Below, in pieces: positions 8,432-15,973 of a DNA stretch of 64,000 nucleotides (its first letter is position 1; each line of letters begins with the position of its first letter). Origin of the DNA: Lactiplantibacillus garii (lineage in GTDB: Bacteria > Bacillota > Bacilli > Lactobacillales > Lactobacillaceae). The notes beneath the pieces were generated by a model, which had not been told where the DNA came from, made no database searches, and saw only the letters and a program-made list of their open reading frames with translations. A program made the translations under genes and the position numbers. The stretch is taken from NCBI RefSeq assembly GCF_003885105.1, contig NZ_QWZQ01000007.1, positions 19,132-83,131 on the forward strand, written 5' to 3'.

Positions 8432-8941
8432 ATGCAAGTTTCAATTCCAACGACGAACGGTGCGCTAGCCGCGCTGTATTCTAAGCAAGCCGCTCCCGCG
8501 CAAACGTACAAGGGCCACCCGATTATCTCGTTTCCCATTAACATCAGTGACGTTCCGGCGGGCACCCACTCGCTAGCCTTTTCGTTTGTTGACCACGACG
8601 CGATTCCGGTGGGGGGCTTTACCTGGATTCACTGGATTGCCGCTAACATTCCGGCAACGACGACCCAGATTCCGGAAAACGCTAGTCAAACCGGCGCCAT
8701 TCCGATGGTTCAAGGTAATAATTCAACGGCCGGGCGTTACGTTGGTGAAACTGACGTGAAAGTCACCCAACACTACGTTGGCCCCTACCCGCCTGACAAG
8801 GATCACCGCTATTCATTCAAATTATTCGCGTTGGATACCGAGCTACCGTTAGAATCCGGTTACTGGCTCAACGAATTTCACGACGCCATCGCTGGTCACG
8901 TCCTCGCCACGGCGAAGACCCAGGTCATCGGGCGCGCTTAA
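8432..8941 (+). CDS. YbhB/YbcL family (PEBP / Raf kinase inhibitor-like) protein
   Basis: 169-residue phosphatidylethanolamine-binding-protein fold. Family signatures are SLAFSFVDHDAI (the DPDAP-equivalent loop), GGFTWIHWIAANIP (the W-x-H-W ligand-pocket strand) and HRYSFKLFALDTEL (the Y-x-F/F-x-L-Y-A-L-D strand). No signal peptide, so cytoplasmic. Bacterial members have no settled function. Ribosome binding site AAGGAGGG sits upstream of the ATG. It lies after the DUF2075 gene and ends at a bidirectional terminator. Confidence 0.9.
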   Translation: MQVSIPTTNGALAALYSKQAAPAQTYKGHPIISFPINISDVPAGTHSLAFSFVDHDAIPVGGFTWIHWIAANIPATTTQIPENASQTGAIPMVQGNNSTAGRYVGETDVKVTQHYVGPYPPDKDHRYSFKLFALDTELPLESGYWLNEFHDAIAGHVLATAKTQVIGRA

Positions 8942-8943
8942 TC

Positions 8944-8982
8944 AAAAAAATGGTGTTTGGAAAAATCCAAGCACCATTTTTT
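8944..8982. terminator. Bidirectional terminator
   Basis: A-tract, stem TGGTGTTTGG / CCAAGCACCA (one wobble), T-tract. It serves the rightward PEBP gene and the leftward DUF1304 gene. Confidence 0.9.
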
Positions 8983-8989
8983 ATGACAA

Positions 8990-9358
8990 CTAAGCTAAAT
9001 AAACCAGAATAAACGCAATCAACGCGGGCACACCCTGCACAACGATGATTGACTTGCTAGCAGTGACACTACCATACACGGCCGCGACCATCACGCAGGC
9101 CAGGAAAAATAAGGTTGCGCCGGCGCTGGCCACGGCGGGCATGACAAACAAACTGAATAGGATTCCCACGGCCAAAAAGCCGTTATACAAGCCCTGGTTC
9201 TTAAAAAGTGTTTGAACCTCCGGCGTTTTTAATAACTGCCGTGGTACCCCGAAGGCCGCGGCCGCCATATCACTATCCGCGTTAAACATTTCTAACCACA
9301 AAATAAAAAAATGTTCGATGGCGACTAGTACCGCCATAATCGTTGCAATGAGCTGCAT
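8990..9358 (-). CDS. DUF1304 family membrane protein
   Basis: 122 residues with four predicted membrane segments (about 4-24, 55-75, 78-98, 101-120). The pattern IEHFFILWLEMF near the N-terminus and FKNQGLYNGFLA after the first loop is characteristic of DUF1304. These are small inner-membrane proteins of unknown function, common in lactic acid bacteria. GGGAGGAATAAAAG upstream gives a good ribosome binding site. It is a single gene between two terminated units; a role in membrane or stress physiology would be a guess. Confidence 0.88.
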   Translation of the reverse strand: MQLIATIMAVLVAIEHFFILWLEMFNADSDMAAAAFGVPRQLLKTPEVQTLFKNQGLYNGFLAVGILFSLFVMPAVASAGATLFFLACVMVAAVYGSVTASKSIIVVQGVPALIAFILVYLA

Positions 9359-9478
9359 CTTTTATTCCTCCCGTTTAAAAAAGCGGCTAGTCAGCGTGAA
9401 CGCTAACCAGCCGCCGATCCTCACTTTTAGTATAACTTTTCATTCGTTAACTTGAGAATCAATTGCACATTTTAATTT

Positions 9479-10984
9479 TTAGCAGCCGGGCATCCAAACG
9501 TCTTCCGGCTTAACACCCTTTTCCTTAGCAAAGGCGTTCCGCAACGTTTCCATGTCCATTAAATGGTACGTTTGTGGGTGCTTTGGATCATAGGATTCAA
9601 TTTGTGCCATCATCCCGCCATCTTCGTGTTCAATGATGTGGCAGTGGTACATATAAACCCCGGTCAAATCGAACTTAACCTTGATTCGAACGGTTTCACC
9701 CGGATTGACCCCGACGGTATCCTTCAACCCGTGTTCGTTCGGGTAAACCGGACCGTCATTACGGGCAAGAACCCGGAACTGTGTCCCGTGAACGTGGAAC
9801 GGGTGAACCATCCCGTTTTTGGTACTGTTCGTATTACGAATTTCCCAAATCGCGACGTCGCCGACTTTTTGGCGGGCGTCGATCCGTTGCATGTCGAACT
9901 TCTTACCGTCCATTGCCACCTGTTCATCCATGCCATCCATGGTGATCTTGCGAACGGGCAAACCAGGGGTCGGTTCCTCGTCCTTAATATCAACTAAATG
10001 GTCGGGTAACTTGGTGTTGTCCGGTGCAAACGCCTTGATGCGGAAATGGCAAAGCGGCGTATCGTCGGTCATTAATGTCACTTCGTCGCCGGGCTGGTAC
10101 TTGCCAAAGTCAACGACTAATTCGTCCCGTTCCGCACAAGTCATCATGACTTTGTTCATATAAACGGGTTCGGGCATAATACCACCGTCAGAACCTACTT
10201 GGGCAAATTCCAAATCGTCATCAAAGTGTAACCGCCATTCCCGCCGGTTGGAACCATCCAAGATCCGTAACCGGACCCGTTGGGTAGTGACGTCAAAGTA
10301 CGGGTTAACGGTCCCGTTGACTAAAGCGGTGTGCCCTTGCACGCCATCCGGATCGTAATCGGCTTTGTAATCAAACTGGTTGTCTTCATGAAATTCGCGG
10401 TCTTGCAAAACTAACGGAATGTCATCGACCCCGTAGTTGCGTGGTAACGGTAACTTATCTTCAACGGCATCCTTAATAATTACCATTGTAGCTAAACCCT
10501 TCCAAACCTGGGTCGCCGTTGATGGACACGGGTGCGCGTGTAACCAGATCGTTGCGGCCGGTTGCATGACGTTAAAGTCAATGTGGTTCGTTTCACCCGG
10601 ATAAACCGGTGCGTGACAGCCACCGTCGGTAATCGGGCCGGGTACGTTTAACCCGTGCCAGTGGAACGTCGTTAATTCGGGTAACTCGTTCTTTAAATCT
10701 ATGTGGGTCTTTTTCCCATCACGGAAAACGATCGTTTGGCCCAGGAAGCCCGCGTTATAACCCCACGTCTTGGTCTTCTTGCCCGGTAAAAATTGCGTTT
10801 CACTGGCCTGGGCCGTGACGGTGTAGTAGTCGTCCGTAGCCGTTTGCTTATCCGGCTTTAACAGCGGCGGAATTGCTAACGGTTGTGGCGCCGTCTTGGG
10901 CGTCACTAACGGAATATAACCACCGTCGTGTGTATTGTAAGCTGGTTCATCAAAAAAATAATCAGTATAGACTTTTTTTGCCAT
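9479..10984 (-). CDS. Multicopper oxidase (laccase / bilirubin oxidase-like), cytoplasmic
   Basis: 501 residues with three cupredoxin domains. All four copper-binding clusters are present: HWHGLN (about 107), HAHPCP (about 149), HPFHVHG (about 397) and the T1 site HCHIIEHEDGGMM (about 448), which has the axial Met of CotA-type enzymes. It oxidises phenols, amines or metals with reduction of O2 to water; related lactobacillus enzymes have been reported to degrade biogenic amines. The N-terminus (MAKKVYTDYFF) has no Sec or Tat signal, implying a cytoplasmic enzyme. The last residues, VWMPGC, hold a terminal Cys. Monocistronic, with a consensus promoter at 11061-11089. True substrate is inferred only at the level of class. 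Confidence 0.93.
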   Translation of the reverse strand: MAKKVYTDYFFDEPAYNTHDGGYIPLVTPKTAPQPLAIPPLLKPDKQTATDDYYTVTAQASETQFLPGKKTKTWGYNAGFLGQTIVFRDGKKTHIDLKNELPELTTFHWHGLNVPGPITDGGCHAPVYPGETNHIDFNVMQPAATIWLHAHPCPSTATQVWKGLATMVIIKDAVEDKLPLPRNYGVDDIPLVLQDREFHEDNQFDYKADYDPDGVQGHTALVNGTVNPYFDVTTQRVRLRILDGSNRREWRLHFDDDLEFAQVGSDGGIMPEPVYMNKVMMTCAERDELVVDFGKYQPGDEVTLMTDDTPLCHFRIKAFAPDNTKLPDHLVDIKDEEPTPGLPVRKITMDGMDEQVAMDGKKFDMQRIDARQKVGDVAIWEIRNTNSTKNGMVHPFHVHGTQFRVLARNDGPVYPNEHGLKDTVGVNPGETVRIKVKFDLTGVYMYHCHIIEHEDGGMMAQIESYDPKHPQTYHLMDMETLRNAFAKEKGVKPEDVWMPGC

Positions 10985-11060
10985 GTTGACATCCCCTTAA
11001 AATTCTAAACCTCAAATACTTGTGAACATAAGTGCTGATAGCGCTTTACGCACTATCTTT

Positions 11061-11089
11061 AGTTTAGAATTACTTTAAACAAGTGTCAA
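11061..11089 (-). promoter_or_regulatory. Promoter of the multicopper oxidase gene
   Basis: On the minus strand, TTGACA (11084-11089) and TAAACT (11061-11066) are 17 bases apart, a near-consensus sigma-A promoter. It leaves a leader of roughly 70 bases before the ATG at 10984, containing a short GC-rich dyad (GATAGTGCG...CGCTATC). Confidence 0.7.
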
Positions 11090-11137
11090 TTGGCCGTCCG
11101 GTTAAATTTCCCATTTTTCACGGAATTTTTAATCATA

Positions 11138-11166
11138 AAAAAAGAAACCATGACGGCAAGTCACAG
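11138..11166 (-). terminator. Terminator of the matrixin-like protease gene
   Basis: On the minus strand, CTGTGAC and GTCATGG pair with two G-U wobbles around TTGCC, then a TTTC-T7 tract follows. The pairing works only for the minus-strand RNA, as expected for a leftward terminator. The about 90 bases between it and the gene contain a GGTATAGTACC palindrome of unknown role. Confidence 0.6.
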
Positions 11167-11258
11167 TCCCCCCGGGTACGGCGTTGGTATAGTACCAAAG
11201 TGGGGTCAGCCATACCCCTGCTATTAATGGCAACTCCGCTTGATGACCAACTCAAAAC

Positions 11259-11822
11259 TTAAAGTTCGCCAACTGGTAACCGATAACGTAATTTAACAGC
11301 TGCCACGTCCGCCTTACTAATCCCGTTATAGCGGTTATCGGCTAACATGACACTGTGCTTATCCTTACTGTGTTGAAGCCCCATACTATGCCCCAATTCA
11401 TGCTCCGCTACGTGGACTTCGTTTGAGTAAGAGTAACGGTAAGCCCTTAAATTCCGCGTCAGCAGTAACACTTTGGCCTTCGTATAATACCCGTTCGGAT
11501 ACCCCGTTGTAAACGTGATTCCCGCTAAGTGGTAATATTCTCCAGTCGTTGCGTTACTCGTGGACAGCGTCACTTGGTGGTGTGCCGCCGTCCCCGCAAC
11601 AAATTTAAATTGCCCGGTTCTGTTCCAGGCCTTAACGGCGGCGTGATAAACCCGCCGATCATAGCTGGCCCCTTTGATCACGTAAGTAACCCTTGGTTTT
11701 GGCCAACGATTACGGGCAAACGGCGTTGCTGACGCGTTGGCGTTCGTCATCGGTGCTACTCCTAATCCAATCAATACTGCTAACATCGTTAAACCTAACT
11801 TTGTTCTTCTCTTTCTGCTCAT
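11259..11822 (-). CDS. Secreted matrixin-like zinc metalloprotease
   Basis: 187 residues. An N-terminal signal peptide is clear: basic start MSRKRRTK, hydrophobic core LTMLAVLIGLGV, and a likely cut after NANAS. The zinc-binding motif HELGHSMGLQH matches HExxHxxGxxH of metzincins, followed by SVMLADNRYNG near the Met-turn position, as in matrixins. Lactobacilli often carry small secreted matrixin-family proteins; whether they process wall proteins or peptides is not known. An upstream in-frame GTG/ATG would give a longer protein, but GAAGAAGG before 11822 supports the shorter start. Monocistronic. Confidence 0.88.
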   Translation of the reverse strand: MSRKRRTKLGLTMLAVLIGLGVAPMTNANASATPFARNRWPKPRVTYVIKGASYDRRVYHAAVKAWNRTGQFKFVAGTAAHHQVTLSTSNATTGEYYHLAGITFTTGYPNGYYTKAKVLLLTRNLRAYRYSYSNEVHVAEHELGHSMGLQHSKDKHSVMLADNRYNGISKADVAAVKLRYRLPVGEL

Positions 11823-12042
11823 TGCTGAAACCTTCTTCCGCCACAACGAAGGTTGCCATCAACAGCCCCATTGTACCGGCTCCCTTAATCAGCTGTCATT
11901 GGAATTACCAGCAATTGTGCCCCGTAACCAGTAACTTTACGTTTCACACGTTAGTTAATTGCGTTATCCCCGGGTGAGCGTGCTATCATAAAACTAACTT
12001 GACCGCTAGACAACGGTCCCATTCAAATTGGAGGAAATCAAC

Positions 12043-12711
12043 ATGGACATTAAACAGGCCATCGTACAGCGAGCCCTACCCCTCATTAAGCCCCACATGG
12101 TCGTCGGTTTTGGCGGCGGTACAACCGTAGGCGAACTGGTTAAGGAAGCGGCTGACCACGTTAACGACATTACCGTCGTGACCCCGTCACCAACCACCCG
12201 GCAGTTAGCCACCGTCTTGGGCTACACCGTCATTGAAACCCAGTACTGCGACCGCATCGACATCGCTTTTGACGGTTGTGACCAGTTAGACCACCACGGC
12301 AACACCTTAAAGAGTGGCGGCGGTATTCACGCTAACGAAAAAATCATTGCCAGCTTAGCGGACGAATACTGGTTATTAACGAAGCGGGAACGGTTAGTTG
12401 ACCACTTTGACACCAAGGTACCGCTAGTCGTGGAGGTGCTCCCCGCCGCCCTTTCCTTAGCTATGCGTACCATCAGCGACTTAGGCGGTCAAGCCACGAT
12501 TCGAACGGCCGATAACCGGGACGGTTTTACGTTGACCGACAACGGTAACCTACTGATTAACTGCCACTTTCCAAGCTACGCTAACATCGCGGCTCTAAAC
12601 ACCGAACTAGCCACCCTGGCCGGTGTCGTTGAAACGTCGTACTTTGACCACTTAGTCACTAACGCCTTCTTAGGCGACGAGCAGCAACAGACTGTTGAGC
12701 AGCTCTTTTAA
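12043..12711 (+). CDS. rpiA: Ribose-5-phosphate isomerase A
   Basis: 222 residues; interconverts ribose-5-phosphate and ribulose-5-phosphate in the pentose phosphate/phosphoketolase pathways. The phosphate loop VGFGGGTTV, the active-site motif AFDGCDQLD (usually DGADE), LKSGGGIHANEK with the catalytic Lys and Glu, and FPSYANIAAL in the C-terminal domain are present. The catalytic base region keeps both Asp residues, but the usual Glu after the second Asp is Gln and the phosphate loop differs from GLGTGST, so this may be a divergent paralogue. The TTG at 12028 is rejected in favour of the ATG at 12043, 6 bases after GGAGGAA. Confidence 0.87.
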   Translation: MDIKQAIVQRALPLIKPHMVVGFGGGTTVGELVKEAADHVNDITVVTPSPTTRQLATVLGYTVIETQYCDRIDIAFDGCDQLDHHGNTLKSGGGIHANEKIIASLADEYWLLTKRERLVDHFDTKVPLVVEVLPAALSLAMRTISDLGGQATIRTADNRDGFTLTDNGNLLINCHFPSYANIAALNTELATLAGVVETSYFDHLVTNAFLGDEQQQTVEQLF

Positions 12712-12795
12712 ACACAACCAACTCGTGGCGAAATAGCAACCGGGACAGGCCCCACAGCCTGCCAATGCTCGCTTCAGTACATCACCATGGTAAAT

Positions 12796-12839
12796 AAAGG
12801 GCGACAGTGACTTGTAAAATTAAGTCATTGCCGCCCTTT
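12796..12839. terminator. Bidirectional terminator between rpiA and amt
   Basis: Long stem AAAGGGCG...CGCCCTTT continuing through TGACTT/AAGTCA with two single mismatches. It faces both the rpiA stop and the leftward ammonium transporter stop. Confidence 0.85.
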
Positions 12840-12879
12840 AAACTTTTCCAATTTTCTTCTTGATATTAGCGAACTTTCA

Positions 12880-14196
12880 TTACCTGAAACGTTCCCGGTG
12901 GTTCATCAGTTGCGACAGTTGTCCCTTAAATTCATCACTGTGGTGTTGAATATCACTTAGTTCCTTACTCATCGGTACGGTGTAATCGGCAACTTCGCCG
13001 TGCTCACCCTGATCCAACCCAAGGGCTTCTTCGCGTTCATCAACCCGCATTTTAACCACCCGCCGGAGTAAAACGATGATAACGCTGCAGACCACGGCAG
13101 TAAAAATAATCGTAAAAGCGGTCGCTAATAATTGCAGACCAAACAACTTGAACCCACCACCGTAAAACAGGCCATTCAGTGCGATGGAACCGTTAACTTG
13201 TTTGCTAGCAAATAACCCGGTCAAGATACTCCCGACAATTCCGGAGACCCCGTGACAACCGAACGCGTCCAGTGCGTCGTCGATACCTAGCCGGGGTTTT
13301 AATACGCTGATAAAGGCATAACTGGTCAACGTTGCCACTAATCCGATCCAAAACGCACCGGACACCGTTACGTACCCGCAGGCCGGCGTAATTCCAACTA
13401 GCCCACACAACGTCCCGGTACAAACACCCACTAGGGTCGGTTTACCCTTAGTCAGCATGTCAACCACCATCCAAGTCATCATGGAAGTGGCGGTCGCGAC
13501 CGTGGTCGTCAAGAAAGCCTGGACCGCAATGTCATTCATGGCTAACGCCGAACCGGCGTTAAAGCCGTACCACCCGATCCATAAAATGGCGGTCCCCAGC
13601 AATACCCATAAAACGTTGTAGTGCTGTTCGGGCTGTTCACCAAATTTGTGTCGGGGTCCGAGAAAAATCGAGAGTACCAGGGCAGTTACCCCGGCATTAA
13701 TGTGGACAACCGTTCCCCCGGCAAAGTCGATCACCCCGAGGCTAGCCAAAAAACCATTGTCCCAAACCATGTGGACCATCGGGTAATAAATCAGCAACGA
13801 CCAGCAAATAATAAACGATAATAAAAATTTAAACCGAATCCGGCCGACCACCGCCCCAACGAACAGGGCCGGCGTGATAATCGCAAACATCATCTGAAAA
13901 ATGAGGTAAAGCCCGTTCGGAATCTTAGTCGGGGTCAGTGCCGTCAAATCAACGCCGTGTAGCCATACCGCTTTCAAATCACCGATGATACCGCCAACGT
14001 TGCCGGAAAATGAAAGTGAATAGCCAAACGCTAACCATAGCATGATAGCTAACCCGCAGATCATAAAAACGGATAATAACGTATTGACAACGTTGCGTTT
14101 AGAAACTAGTCCACCGTAGAAGAACGCCAAACCAGGGGTCATAAAAAAGACCAATATACTAGAAAGCACTAAAAACGTTGAGTTTGCAGCGTTCAT
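12880..14196 (-). CDS. amt: Ammonium transporter
   Basis: 438 residues, 11-12 predicted membrane helices, Amt/Mep/Rh family. It carries the N-terminal FMTPGLAFFYGGLV motif, the first pore His in FAGGTVVHINAG, and the second in DAFGCHGVSGIVG. It conducts ammonium/ammonia into the cell for nitrogen assimilation. The cytoplasmic tail after the last helix is about 60 residues, acidic and long. No glnK (PII) gene is adjacent, unlike the common amtB-glnK pair. The first in-frame Met codons (from 14220) are rejected because GGGAG lies before the ATG at 14196. A GlnR box overlaps the promoter (14225-14241), so repression in nitrogen excess is expected. Confidence 0.93.
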   Translation of the reverse strand: MNAANSTFLVLSSILVFFMTPGLAFFYGGLVSKRNVVNTLLSVFMICGLAIMLWLAFGYSLSFSGNVGGIIGDLKAVWLHGVDLTALTPTKIPNGLYLIFQMMFAIITPALFVGAVVGRIRFKFLLSFIICWSLLIYYPMVHMVWDNGFLASLGVIDFAGGTVVHINAGVTALVLSIFLGPRHKFGEQPEQHYNVLWVLLGTAILWIGWYGFNAGSALAMNDIAVQAFLTTTVATATSMMTWMVVDMLTKGKPTLVGVCTGTLCGLVGITPACGYVTVSGAFWIGLVATLTSYAFISVLKPRLGIDDALDAFGCHGVSGIVGSILTGLFASKQVNGSIALNGLFYGGGFKLFGLQLLATAFTIIFTAVVCSVIIVLLRRVVKMRVDEREEALGLDQGEHGEVADYTVPMSKELSDIQHHSDEFKGQLSQLMNHRERFR

Positions 14197-14224
14197 AATC
14201 AAAACTCCCATCCATACCATTTGA

Positions 14225-14241
14225 TGTGAGAAATTATAACA
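14225..14241 (-). promoter_or_regulatory. GlnR box overlapping the amt promoter
   Basis: The 17-base sequence TGTTATAATTTCTCACA (minus strand) matches the GlnR/TnrA consensus TGTnA-N7-TnACA exactly. It contains the extended -10 TGTTATAAT (with -35 TTGGGT 18 bases upstream), so a bound repressor would block RNA polymerase. Repression of amt by GlnR in nitrogen-rich cells is the expected meaning. Confidence 0.75.
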
Positions 14242-14560
14242 TTAAAAATTGTCAAAACCCAAAATTTTTTAATATTTAGCTAAATCAACCGAATATTTTC
14301 GGAACTACCACGTTAATTTAGTGAATTTCCATAAAAACGTGTTATATCTTTTAACACTAACTATCTAGTTTATTATCTTAACCGGCCAGTCGGAGGTTTG
14401 GGAAAAGTGCCACTCTGAAGTTAAGAAAACAACTTAGTCCAATTTAAATCGTTTTCACTAATTGACGTTAAAAAAAAGGCGCTGTAAACTGATCACCGTT
14501 AAATTAAAATACAATTAGATTATTAGCTATAGTCTTAATAATTAAATGGAGGTTCAGCTT
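14242..14560. other. AT-rich intergenic region between amt and the 2-hydroxyacid dehydrogenase
   Basis: About 320 bases, strongly AT-rich, holding the divergent promoters. A GC-rich island near 14382-14400 (ACCGGCCAGTCGG) is the only contrast. No ORF with a ribosome binding site and no clear terminator were seen. Confidence 0.5.
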
Positions 14561-15520
14561 ATGCGAAAATATGCCATCATCGGGGTGGGCCATGTCGGTG
14601 CCACCATTGCCTATACACTCGTTTGTAAAGGAATTGCCGACGAATTAATTTTAATCGACACCAACGTTGGGAAGGCCCGCGCCGAACAACTTGATTTGCA
14701 GGACGCTCAGGCCCGCTTGGATAGTCGGACCATTATTAAAATCAACGATTATTCTGAATTGACCGATACGGACATTCTCTTCATTACTAGTGGTAACATT
14801 CACGCCTTGGACCACGCTTCTGGTAACCGGTGGGCCGAATTTGAATACACGAAACAAATTGTCCAAGACATTGCACCTAAGGTTAAGGCAACCGGGTTTA
14901 ACGGGGTCGTTATTGATACGATGAACCCCTGTGACGCCATTACATATTATTTCCAACAAGCCACCGGTCTATCCAAACAACAAGTCTTCGGGACCGGGAC
15001 GTTCCTCGACACCGCCCGGATGCAAAAGGTGGTTGCCGAAGCTTTCAACTGCGACCCCAAGAACGTATCCGGCTACGTTTACGGTGAACACGGCGAATCT
15101 CAATTTAGTGCTTGGTCCACCGTTCAAGTCAACGGTATTCCGATTACCAAGCTCGTTAAGTCCCACCACCTCGACTTGGACGCCCTCGAAGCTGAAGCCC
15201 GGCACGGTGGTTGGGCCGTCCATTCCGGCAAGGGATACACTAGTTTTGCCATCGCCACCTGCGCGGTCAAACTAAGTGAAGCCGTCTTTGCCAACGCCCG
15301 CTTAGCCTGCCCAGTTTCCGCCTATAGTGAACGCTTTGGGACCTATGTCGGCCAACCAGCCATTATCGGTAAGGACGGGGTCGAAAGCATCACAAAGCTG
15401 GAGTTGACCGCCGAAGAAGAGGCTAAGTTCCAAAATTCTGCCGATACAATTATTGAAAAATTCCACGCCTTTGACGACGTTTTACCCGGTCAAAAAGCCG
15501 AACAACGTAAGCAAGCTTAA
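14561..15520 (+). CDS. L-2-hydroxyisocaproate / L-lactate dehydrogenase family protein
   Basis: 319 residues. The Rossmann motif GVGHVGATIAY at the N-terminus is followed by Asp in LILIDTN (NAD preference), MNPCDAI (the NPVD-equivalent with the substrate Asn), GTGTFLDTARMQ with the catalytic Asp-Arg pair, and GEHGESQF with the catalytic His. GTGTxLDTARMQ together with the GEHGxSQFxAWSTVxVxGxPI run matches L-2-hydroxyisocaproate dehydrogenase (L-HicDH) more closely than housekeeping L-LDH, so the enzyme probably reduces branched or aromatic 2-keto acids as well as or instead of pyruvate. The upstream ATG at 14546 overlaps the ribosome binding site, so 14561 is used. Monocistronic. Confidence 0.87.
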   Translation: MRKYAIIGVGHVGATIAYTLVCKGIADELILIDTNVGKARAEQLDLQDAQARLDSRTIIKINDYSELTDTDILFITSGNIHALDHASGNRWAEFEYTKQIVQDIAPKVKATGFNGVVIDTMNPCDAITYYFQQATGLSKQQVFGTGTFLDTARMQKVVAEAFNCDPKNVSGYVYGEHGESQFSAWSTVQVNGIPITKLVKSHHLDLDALEAEARHGGWAVHSGKGYTSFAIATCAVKLSEAVFANARLACPVSAYSERFGTYVGQPAIIGKDGVESITKLELTAEEEAKFQNSADTIIEKFHAFDDVLPGQKAEQRKQA

Positions 15521-15638
15521 AAGTTGGCCTTACCAACCCGCTAAATTCCGGTAGTAGCTGGAAAACACCCACTATCAATGTTAAAATTTTACTAAACAGA
15601 ACATTCAACGCATTAACTATTAGATGGTGGGATTAAGC

Positions 15639-15905
15639 ATGCAACGACAACTAACAACGCGCCAACGTTGGTTGGCCATTATTATTTTGACAGCTATTGG
15701 TATCGGTAGCGCCCTGCTCGGACGGTGGGGCCGTCTGCTGAGTGTGATTTTAATCGGGGTGACCCTCACCGTTTTAATGAGTGGTTGTTTAAACTTTTGT
15801 CAGTCCCGGGGCTTTAAGCAAGGAAGCGGCATGCTCTTGTCGTTAATTATTGCCGCGGGCTACGTCCTCATTATTTTAGGGAGTTATGGCTACCTGCGCG
15901 GTTAA
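15639..15905 (+). CDS. Small hypothetical membrane protein
   Basis: 88 residues, basic N-terminus (MQRQLTTRQR) followed by about three hydrophobic segments (about 12-28, 30-47, 62-83) and a short polar loop CQSRGFKQGSG. The topology suggests a cytoplasmic N-terminus. Two in-frame ATGs exist; GGTGGG directly before 15639 favours the later one. No family is recognised. It is followed by a strong bidirectional terminator. Confidence 0.6.
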   Translation: MQRQLTTRQRWLAIIILTAIGIGSALLGRWGRLLSVILIGVTLTVLMSGCLNFCQSRGFKQGSGMLLSLIIAAGYVLIILGSYGYLRG

Positions 15906-15911
15906 TTGATC

Positions 15912-15952
15912 AAAAAGTGGTCCAATTCATTTTTCGAATTGGACCACTTTTT
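15912..15952. terminator. Bidirectional terminator
   Basis: A perfect 17-bp stem (AAAAAGTGGTCCAATTC and its complement) with a 7-base loop and flanking A/T tracts. Separates the small membrane protein gene from the leftward MFS gene. Confidence 0.9.
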
Positions 15953-15973
15953 TGATAGTATTCACAATCAGTT

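Noticed and set aside
11160..11258. Riboswitch or leader RNA between the multicopper oxidase and the protease gene
   Set aside because: The region is the 3' end of the leftward protease transcript and is not upstream of a gene start on either strand; only the terminator hairpin could be supported.
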